DNA from: Citrobacter sp. JGM124
GTDB lineage: Bacteria; Pseudomonadota; Gammaproteobacteria; Enterobacterales; Enterobacteriaceae
DNA: 64,000 bases
Reading direction: 5' to 3'
NCBI RefSeq assembly: GCF_018257795.1
Contig: NZ_JAERJD010000003.1
Location: forward strand, 248,001-312,000
Of the stretch, positions 57,929 to 64,000 are shown piece by piece (the first letter of the stretch is position 1; each line of letters starts with the position of its first letter). Below the pieces are notes generated by a model. That model had not been told where the DNA came from. It worked only from the letters and a program-made list of their open reading frames with translations, and did no database searches. The translations under genes and the position numbers were made by a program.

Positions 57929-59293
57929 CTAACTGGCAATTTTTTTATCCCGGGTAGTCTGGCCGTTGAGATTGCGCATCAGTAACGCATAACTCAGATC
58001 CATATCTTCGGGAACGGGCAGCCACATGGTATGGCCGTCACCGGGGGCGACTGACACCGACTGTGACTTGTTGTTTTCCATGTGCTCAAGAGTGAATACC
58101 ACATTGCCCTGGGGGGTCATCAGTTCGAGGCTGTCACCCACCACAAACTTATTTTTCACCGTCACGGCGGCCAGGTGACCACGTCGTTCCCCGGTAAATT
58201 CCCCGACGAATTGCTGGCGGTCTGAAATCGAATGACCATAATCATAATTCTGTGCGCTGTCATGGGTATGACGACGCAAGAAGCCTTCCGTGTAACCGCG
58301 ATGTGCCAGGCCTTCAAGGGTCTGCAGCAGTGTTGGGTCAAAAGGCTTACCGGCGGCGGCGTCATCAATGGCCCGGCGATAAACTTGTGCGGTACGGGCA
58401 CAGTAGTAGTGGGACTTAGTGCGCCCTTCAATTTTTAGCGAGTGAACGCCCATTTGAGTCAGGCGTTCAACATGCTCAATCGCCCGCAGATCCTTAGAGT
58501 TCATGATATAAGTGCCATGCTCGTCTTCAAAGGCGGTCATATACTCGCCCGGACGCTGGGCCTCTTCAACCATAAAGACTTTATCCGTAGGGGCACCAAT
58601 ACCCAGAGTGGGTTCAATATTCTGAACGGCAATGGGCTCATGAATATGGACGATATTCCCGATATCATCCTCTTTGCCTTCCTGGACTTTATACTCCCAG
58701 CGACAGGCATTGGTGCAGGTTCCCTGGTTAGGGTCGCGCTTATTGATATAGCCTGACAACAGGCAGCGCCCCGAGTAAGCCATACACAGGGCACCGTGCA
58801 CAAAAATTTCCAGCTCCATTTCTGGCACCTGAGCACGGATCTCAGCAATCTCATCCAAAGAAAGCTCACGAGACAAAATAACGCGTGTCAGCCCCATTTG
58901 TTGCCAGAACTTTACTGTGGCCCAGTTGACGGCATTTGCCTGAACAGACAGGTGAATATCCATTTCAGGAAAGGCTTCACGCACCATCATAATGAGCCCC
59001 GGGTCTGACATAATAAGGGCATCCGGCCCCATCTCCACCACCGGTTTTAAATCACGAATAAAGGTTTTAAGCTTGGCATTGTGGGGCGCGATATTGACCA
59101 CCACATAGAATTTTTTCCCTAAAGCATGGGCCTCATTGATGCCGTTTTGCAGATTTTCGTGATTAAATTCATTGTTACGGACACGCAATGAATAACGGGG
59201 CTGGCCCGCGTAAACCGCATCGGCACCATAAGCGAAGGCGTAACGCATGTTTTTCAGCGTTCCCGCAGGGGAGAGGAGTTCAGGTTTAAACAT
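57929..59293 (-). CDS. yegQ: tRNA 5-hydroxyuridine synthase, U32 peptidase family
   Basis: 454 residues (E. coli YegQ/TrhP 453). Needed for prephenate-dependent 5-hydroxylation of U34 in certain tRNAs. U32 family signature EIFVHGALCMAYSGRCLLSGY near 164-184, with cysteines CMAYSGRC and GTCTNACRW likely holding an Fe-S cluster. N-terminal ELLSPAGTLKNMRYAFAYGADAVY. C-terminal OB-like domain. Confidence 0.94.
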   Translation of the reverse strand: MFKPELLSPAGTLKNMRYAFAYGADAVYAGQPRYSLRVRNNEFNHENLQNGINEAHALGKKFYVVVNIAPHNAKLKTFIRDLKPVVEMGPDALIMSDPGLIMMVREAFPEMDIHLSVQANAVNWATVKFWQQMGLTRVILSRELSLDEIAEIRAQVPEMELEIFVHGALCMAYSGRCLLSGYINKRDPNQGTCTNACRWEYKVQEGKEDDIGNIVHIHEPIAVQNIEPTLGIGAPTDKVFMVEEAQRPGEYMTAFEDEHGTYIMNSKDLRAIEHVERLTQMGVHSLKIEGRTKSHYYCARTAQVYRRAIDDAAAGKPFDPTLLQTLEGLAHRGYTEGFLRRHTHDSAQNYDYGHSISDRQQFVGEFTGERRGHLAAVTVKNKFVVGDSLELMTPQGNVVFTLEHMENNKSQSVSVAPGDGHTMWLPVPEDMDLSYALLMRNLNGQTTRDKKIAS

Positions 59294-59322
59294 GTTGGTC
59301 TCAGTCTGATATCAAGTCAGAA

Positions 59323-59343
59323 CCGCCTCACCGAGTGAGACGG
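59323..59343 (-). terminator. Hairpin between baeR and yegQ
   Basis: CCG-C-CTCAC (59323-59331) pairs with GTGAG-A-CGG (59335-59343), about 8 bp with one mismatch. About 70 bp past the baeR stop; weak T content (TTCTGACTT). Confidence 0.4.
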
Positions 59344-59413
59344 ATTATCAGGGAAGTTATTCCCACAATTAACGGATGGGGATTGTAACGCGTATTAGTG
59401 TGGGAAACTAGCC

Positions 59414-60136
59414 TCAGAGCAGGGTGCTGGGGCTAGCCTCCCAGCGATAACCGATACCATAGACCGCACGAATAAAAGAGGGCTCGTTATCGAGTGCCTC
59501 AAGTTTGCGCCGCAAATTTTTAATATGGGTATCAATAGTACGATCGGTTACCACGCGATAGTCGTCATAGAGGTAGTTGAGCAACACTTCCCGGGAAAAG
59601 ACTTTTCCAGGCTCGCAAGAGAGGGTTTTTAATAGCCGGAATTCCACCGGGGTTAAGTCCAGGATTTTACCCCGCCAGCTTGCCTGAAACCGCCCTTCAT
59701 TGATGACTAACGGGTTATTTTCAGGGGGGAGACTCAGGGGCTGAGTCTGTTTGTAACGGCGTAAAATTGTTTTTACCCGGGCGACCACTTCACGTGGGCT
59801 GTAGGGCTTACAAATATAGTCATCGGCTCCCAGTTCCAGCCCCAGTAAACGGTCAATTTCTTCTATCTTGGCGGTGACAATGACCATCGGAACCTCGGAA
59901 AAACGACGGATCTCCCGGCATAAACTCAGGCCGTCCATACCGGGCAGCATTAAGTCCAGCAAGATCAAATCCGGGGGCGTCTGGCGCACATAGGACAACA
60001 CCTGATCACCGTGGGTGATCAACGCCGGGTTGTAGTTTGCCGCGCGCAGGTAATCGATCAAGAGTTGCCCCAGTTTGGGCTCGTCCTCAACAATTAAAAT
60101 ACGTGGTGCCAGGTCATCAACAGGAATTTCAGTCAT
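59414..60136 (-). CDS. baeR: Envelope-stress response regulator
   Basis: 240 residues from the ATG at 60136, exactly E. coli BaeR. Receiver domain (about 11-125: [13 protein letters not shown], phospho-Asp in [11 protein letters not shown], Lys in YICKPYSP) and an OmpR-type winged helix (about 140-235). Activates mdtABCD, acrD and spy in response to indole, flavonoids and envelope damage. Overlaps baeS by 4 bp. Confidence 0.95.
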   Translation of the reverse strand: MTEIPVDDLAPRILIVEDEPKLGQLLIDYLRAANYNPALITHGDQVLSYVRQTPPDLILLDLMLPGMDGLSLCREIRRFSEVPMVIVTAKIEEIDRLLGLELGADDYICKPYSPREVVARVKTILRRYKQTQPLSLPPENNPLVINEGRFQASWRGKILDLTPVEFRLLKTLSCEPGKVFSREVLLNYLYDDYRVVTDRTIDTHIKNLRRKLEALDNEPSFIRAVYGIGYRWEASPSTLL

Positions 60137-61527
60137 AGTATTCTCGGTAAACAGGTTTCCAGTGGCAGCGTGATGGTCATTGTGACGCCCCCGATGGGGG
60201 AGTGGCTGGCGCGTAATGTTCCCCCATGGGCCGTCACAATATTCTGACAAATGGACAGCCCCAGCCCAGACCCGCCACTGGCACGATTACGTGAGCCTTC
60301 CGCCCGATAGAAGCGGTTAAACAGGTTGGCAAGCTGCTCATCATTCACGCCAGGGGCGCTATCAGTGAACTGTAATATCAGCTGGTCATCCATTATATTG
60401 CCCAGGATACGTAACTCACCCCCCGGGTCCGTGTAACGCAGGCTGTTTTCCAGCACATTGTTCAGTAATTGCATCAAGCGGTTACTGTCACCAAACACCC
60501 TGGCATGTTCAGGCAGTGTCACATGCAAACTGACTCCCCGTTCGGCGAAACGAGTGCGAAATATCCCGGCGGCGACATCCAGCAGGGTGATGATATCCAG
60601 TGAGGCTTTTTGGTAGGCTAAAGCCCCCTCATCAGAAAGAGATAGCTGATGCAGATCATTAACCAGTTTACTCAGTGTGGCCACTTCCATTTGCAGTGAA
60701 GTCAGTGAGTCTGGTGTAAACTGCCGTACTCCGTCTTGCAGCGCCTCCAGTTCCCCCTGTAAAACCGCCAGCGGGGTGCGTAATTCATGGGAAATATCGG
60801 CCATATAGGCGTGCCGCATCTGCTGGTTTTTTTCAAGAGTACTGGCCAGCTGATTAAAGTCCTGGGCCAGTTTTCCCAGTTCATCATTACTGCCTGGGGT
60901 CACGCGAGTGGCAAAATCCCCTTTAGCCAGCCTGTGCGTGCCCTCCACCAGTCGTTTTACCGGTGCCAGCAAGCCCCGGGCAAGAAAGAAGGTGACCGCA
61001 GCCGCCAGTAATGATGATAATGCCACGATAATCCAGTTGGTACGCTGCTGCTGGCGATCAAAATTAATGTCGGCATTACGGGTTAAACGCTCCATGGAGG
61101 AGGAGACGACCCAGCCAACCGTGTGATTGTTGACGATTATGGCCCGCTGCATGCCGTCCGAGGGAAGTTCATTCTTGGGGCCCACCAGGATTTTTCTTTT
61201 CTGATCCAGTACCCAAAACTTCGCGCGCCAGCCATGGGGCGGTAAAGGGTTTTCATTGATGCTGTCTTGTTCAAAGGAACGTAATAGCTTAAACATCACC
61301 CGTTCATTGTGGCGCAGAAACTTCCAGTCACCGTGCTGGGTATACTGCTCCCCCAGTGCATCACTGAGCCATTCCAGACGCTGTTCGTTGCCACGCTTAA
61401 CATAGTCAATAAAACCATATTCAAAACTGAGCCTGATCCCCCAGTGCATAATGGCCAGCACCATCAGACAGGTTGAGAGAATAGCAAAAAACAGTTTACC
61501 CGTGATCCCCGGTCGCCAGAGTTTCAT
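60133..61527 (-). CDS. baeS: Envelope-stress sensor histidine kinase
   Basis: 464 residues (E. coli 467). First helix about 11-30, a periplasmic sensor, second helix about 165-187, HAMP, HisKA with [17 protein letters not shown] (phospho-His near 250) and HATPase_c with [12 protein letters not shown] and [13 protein letters not shown]. Phosphorylates BaeR. ATGA overlaps with both neighbours. Confidence 0.95.
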   Translation of the reverse strand: MKLWRPGITGKLFFAILSTCLMVLAIMHWGIRLSFEYGFIDYVKRGNEQRLEWLSDALGEQYTQHGDWKFLRHNERVMFKLLRSFEQDSINENPLPPHGWRAKFWVLDQKRKILVGPKNELPSDGMQRAIIVNNHTVGWVVSSSMERLTRNADINFDRQQQRTNWIIVALSSLLAAAVTFFLARGLLAPVKRLVEGTHRLAKGDFATRVTPGSNDELGKLAQDFNQLASTLEKNQQMRHAYMADISHELRTPLAVLQGELEALQDGVRQFTPDSLTSLQMEVATLSKLVNDLHQLSLSDEGALAYQKASLDIITLLDVAAGIFRTRFAERGVSLHVTLPEHARVFGDSNRLMQLLNNVLENSLRYTDPGGELRILGNIMDDQLILQFTDSAPGVNDEQLANLFNRFYRAEGSRNRASGGSGLGLSICQNIVTAHGGTLRASHSPIGGVTMTITLPLETCLPRIL

Positions 61528-62939
61528 GGTTGGTTCCTTTTATGTCGTGTGATGGCAAAATTTTTCGTGGCATCGTTCGGCACCCGGAGAAAGACCAGCG
61601 CAGGCAGGGCAATAATCAGTGCCATACTGCTATAGGTATAGATAAAGACCTGGTGCAACATACCGCCGTCAGGGGCGATTGCCGCATGACCAAATACCCC
61701 AAGCAGCAGCCCTGCGATACTGACCCCAATACTCATTGAGAGCTGCATCACCATCGATAACAGACTGTTACCACCACTGGCGAGATCATCGGGTAAGTCT
61801 TTCAGGGTTAAGGTGTTCATGGACGAGAACCGCATGGCATTGACCATTCCCTGGCAGAACAGCAAGACAGGTAATAATGCATACCAGCCCAGCATTGCTG
61901 TTCCCATAAACAACAGACACAGTAAGGCCAGGCCGAGGGTAGAGGCGACCAGCACCTTACGGTAACCAAAGCGGTTCACCACCTGTACCACAATGCGCTT
62001 CATCCCCATACTGCCAAGCACCATAGGCACCATCATCAGCCCCGCATGAAACGGGGAAAACCCCAGCCCCAGCTGAAGAAACACCGGGGTCATAAATGGC
62101 AGCATCCCGCTACCAATACGCCCGCACAGGCTCCCCAGTAAGCCAATGGCGTAGGTTCTGGTCTTAAATAAAGAGAGCGTAAACAGCGCGCCCGGATTTC
62201 CGTATGCATGTCGCAGATACAGCAGCAGGGCACCACTACCACAGACCAGGAATAACACCAGTAACCAGTCCGAGAGGGGCGTCCCGTGCTGCCCCTCCAG
62301 GGCGAGGGTGAGTGTCGCCATCCCCAGGGCGAGTAGTAAGAAACCACGAAGATCAAAACGCCCGGTGGGCATGGTGTGATTCGGCATCAGCCTGATGGTC
62401 ACCACTGCACCGATAATCCCCACAGGAATATTAATTAAAAAGATCCAGTGCCAGGATGCGTATTCAACCAGTACTCCCCCCAGTGCCGGGCCGAGCAGAG
62501 GCCCGACTTGACCAGGGATAGTGACCATGGTCATGGCCGCCATGTACTGGGCGCGGGGCACAATCTTCATGACGGTTAAACGCCCGACAGGCACCATCAT
62601 GGCGCCGCCCACCCCTTGTACTATACGTGCCAGCACTAGCTCATTCAGGCTGGATGCCCCGGCACAACACAGGGAGCCGAAGGTAAACAGAATAATGGCG
62701 GTAAAAAATACATTCCGTACCCCCACTCGATCCGCCAGCCAGCCACTGGCGGGGAGCATCACCGCCACGGTTAAGACGTAGGCCACAACCACAGAATGTA
62801 TCTGTGACGGATTTACCCCCAGGCTTTTTGCCATACTGGGGAGAGCAGTATTGACAATAGTGGTATCCAGCGCCTGCATAAAAAAGCCAAAGGCGACTAT
62901 CCACAATTGCCAGCGAACCCCTGGGGGCAGGTCATTCAT
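61524..62939 (-). CDS. mdtD: MFS transporter MdtD
   Basis: 471 residues from the ATG at 62939, the E. coli length; the frame reads on upstream without support. DHA2-type drug transporter with 14 predicted helices ([30 protein letters not shown]). Fourth gene of mdtABCD-baeSR. In E. coli it is dispensable for MdtABC multidrug efflux and has been linked to citrate/iron-citrate export. Confidence 0.94.
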   Translation of the reverse strand: MNDLPPGVRWQLWIVAFGFFMQALDTTIVNTALPSMAKSLGVNPSQIHSVVVAYVLTVAVMLPASGWLADRVGVRNVFFTAIILFTFGSLCCAGASSLNELVLARIVQGVGGAMMVPVGRLTVMKIVPRAQYMAAMTMVTIPGQVGPLLGPALGGVLVEYASWHWIFLINIPVGIIGAVVTIRLMPNHTMPTGRFDLRGFLLLALGMATLTLALEGQHGTPLSDWLLVLFLVCGSGALLLYLRHAYGNPGALFTLSLFKTRTYAIGLLGSLCGRIGSGMLPFMTPVFLQLGLGFSPFHAGLMMVPMVLGSMGMKRIVVQVVNRFGYRKVLVASTLGLALLCLLFMGTAMLGWYALLPVLLFCQGMVNAMRFSSMNTLTLKDLPDDLASGGNSLLSMVMQLSMSIGVSIAGLLLGVFGHAAIAPDGGMLHQVFIYTYSSMALIIALPALVFLRVPNDATKNFAITRHKRNQP

Positions 62940-62992
62940 GCAATCTTCTATCCTTAACGCGACGGGGAACCCGTGGTTATCAGGTCTGTTTA

Positions 62993-63024
62993 CCCGAATC
63001 ACTGAACAGAGGACGTGATTCGGG
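62993..63024 (-). repeat. Hairpin in the mdtC-mdtD gap
   Basis: 10-bp perfect stem CCCGAATCAC (62993-63002) / GTGATTCGGG (63015-63024), 12-base loop. No T-tract. The mdtC-mdtD gap is 119 bp here. Confidence 0.55.
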
Positions 63025-63058
63025 TTCTGCCCGCTTGCAGCGCTCTGCAACGGGGGAG

Positions 63059-64000
63059 CTAGTGTATATCGGGGCTGGAATCCGGTACTTTGCCAGGCTT
63101 AACACGCGTACGTAAGCCTTCAAAGAACAGGTACACGACCGGCGTGGTATACAGTGTCAGTAGCTGGCTCACCAGCAGGCCACCCAACAGGGTTATCCCG
63201 AGCGGCTGGCGTAGCTCGGCACCATCCCCGTGGCTTAACACCAGAGGAAGGGCACCAAACATGGCTGCCAGCGTGGTCATCATAATCGGCCGGAACCGCA
63301 GTAAACAGGCCTGAAAGATGGCTTCTTTAGGGCCGAGGTTATCCTGACGCTGGGCCGTGATGGCAAAGTCCACCATCATAATGGCGTTTTTCTTCACAAT
63401 ACCAATTAATAGCATAATACCAATCAGGGCAATCAGACTGAAGGGCGCGTTAAAGAGTTCCAGCGCCAGCAGTGCGCCGACCCCTGCTGAAGGCAATGTG
63501 GATAATATCGTTAAAGGATGAATATAGCTCTCATACAGAATGCCAAGCACAATATAGACCGTGGCAATAGCCGCCAGGATCAGCATCACCTGCGTGTTCT
63601 GGGTTTGCTGAAACAGCTGGGCAGTACCAGCAAAACTTCCCTGTACGGAGGCTGGCACACCCAGCGCGGTCATGGCACGGTTAATATCATCACTGGCCTG
63701 GGAAAGGGATACCCCTGTTGGCAGGTTAAAAGAGATTGTCGAGGCAGCAGACAGACCTTGATGGTTCACCGACAGCGGTGCATTTGCCGGTTGCCACCGG
63801 GCAAACTGGGATAAAGGAATAGGCGCCCCGGCCTTGTTGATGATAAACATCTTATCCAGAGCACTGACATCCTGGGCATACTGAGGGTCCACGGCCATCA
63901 CCACCTTGTACTGGTTAAGTGGCTGATAAATAGTTGATATTTGCCTCTGGCCGAAGGCGTTGTTAAGCAGGCTATTGACCTGGGATACATCGACCCCAAG
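63059..64000 (-). CDS. mdtC: RND multidrug pump subunit MdtC, C-terminal part
   Basis: The frame is open to the window edge, giving the last 313 residues of an approximately 1025-residue RND pump. [40 protein letters not shown] and [16 protein letters not shown] match MdtC. Contains the last periplasmic porter segment and the final helices. Forms the MdtB2C heteromultimer with MdtA and TolC for novobiocin and bile-salt efflux. Confidence 0.95.
   Translation of the reverse strand, partial: LGVDVSQVNSLLNNAFGQRQISTIYQPLNQYKVVMAVDPQYAQDVSALDKMFIINKAGAPIPLSQFARWQPANAPLSVNHQGLSAASTISFNLPTGVSLSQASDDINRAMTALGVPASVQGSFAGTAQLFQQTQNTQVMLILAAIATVYIVLGILYESYIHPLTILSTLPSAGVGALLALELFNAPFSLIALIGIMLLIGIVKKNAIMMVDFAITAQRQDNLGPKEAIFQACLLRFRPIMMTTLAAMFGALPLVLSHGDGAELRQPLGITLLGGLLVSQLLTLYTTPVVYLFFEGLRTRVKPGKVPDSSPDIH

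Noticed and set aside
1-64000. tRNA, rRNA, CRISPR arrays, intact insertion sequences or prophage
   Set aside because: No cloverleaf, rRNA, regularly spaced repeat or complete transposase was seen on either strand.

Overview
The window reads as chromosome of a Gram-negative enteric bacterium (Enterobacterales, most likely Enterobacteriaceae; genus not resolved). Long blocks follow the Escherichia coli gene order: moeBA / iaaA-gsiABCD / rimO / gstB / dacC / deoR / ybjG / mdfA; metG / mrp; thiM-thiD; and fbaB / yegS / cyaR / yegQ / baeR-baeS-mdtD-mdtC. Predicted proteins match E. coli lengths to within a few residues. Coding regions have mixed composition, while several intergenic and accessory stretches are strongly AT-rich.

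Layout. 1-1002 is the 3' part of a CobW-type metal GTPase, followed by about 1 kb of AT-rich DNA. 2064-6384 holds, on the minus strand, an esterase, a BisC-like molybdoenzyme and a lone mtnB. 7293-14107 is a complete E. coli common pilus (ecpABCDE) locus whose LuxR-type regulator lies convergently at the 3' end instead of upstream. 14817-15140 encodes a small secreted protein containing an exact 17-residue duplication. 15378-17684 is a magnesium locus: a ykoK (M-box) riboswitch, an unusually short MgtE transporter, a structured leader with a possible Pro/Asp-rich leader peptide, and an MgtC-like membrane protein. 17733-33814 is the conserved moeB-to-mdfA block (molybdenum cofactor, isoaspartyl peptidase and glutathione import, ribosomal S12 modification, DD-carboxypeptidase, DeoR, undecaprenyl-PP phosphatase, drug efflux). 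33903-34676 is a previously intact gene broken by two frameshifts. metG, mrp and yehS follow, then a decayed gene at 38931-39341.

39611-45439 is a D-galactonate operon, dgoRKADT, with three palindromic operators spaced by whole helical turns and an added 2-hydroxyacid dehydrogenase gene. 45587-47735 is an AT-rich accessory patch of three genes I cannot assign. A PAS-GAF-GGDEF diguanylate cyclase precedes thiM-thiD, which carries a classical TPP riboswitch. Convergent to thiD is a complete ECF vitamin-type importer operon (PPC/DUF296 protein, S component, T component, two ATPases). Its leader holds an intrinsic terminator, so it may be an undescribed attenuator or riboswitch. The right end has fbaB, yegS, the sRNA gene cyaR with a CRP site at -41.5, yegQ, and the BaeSR envelope-stress regulators with mdtD and the C-terminal part of mdtC.

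The strongest candidates for new biology are the leader between mgtE and the mgtC-like gene, the leader of the ECF operon, and the three-gene unknown patch at 45.6-47.7 kb.
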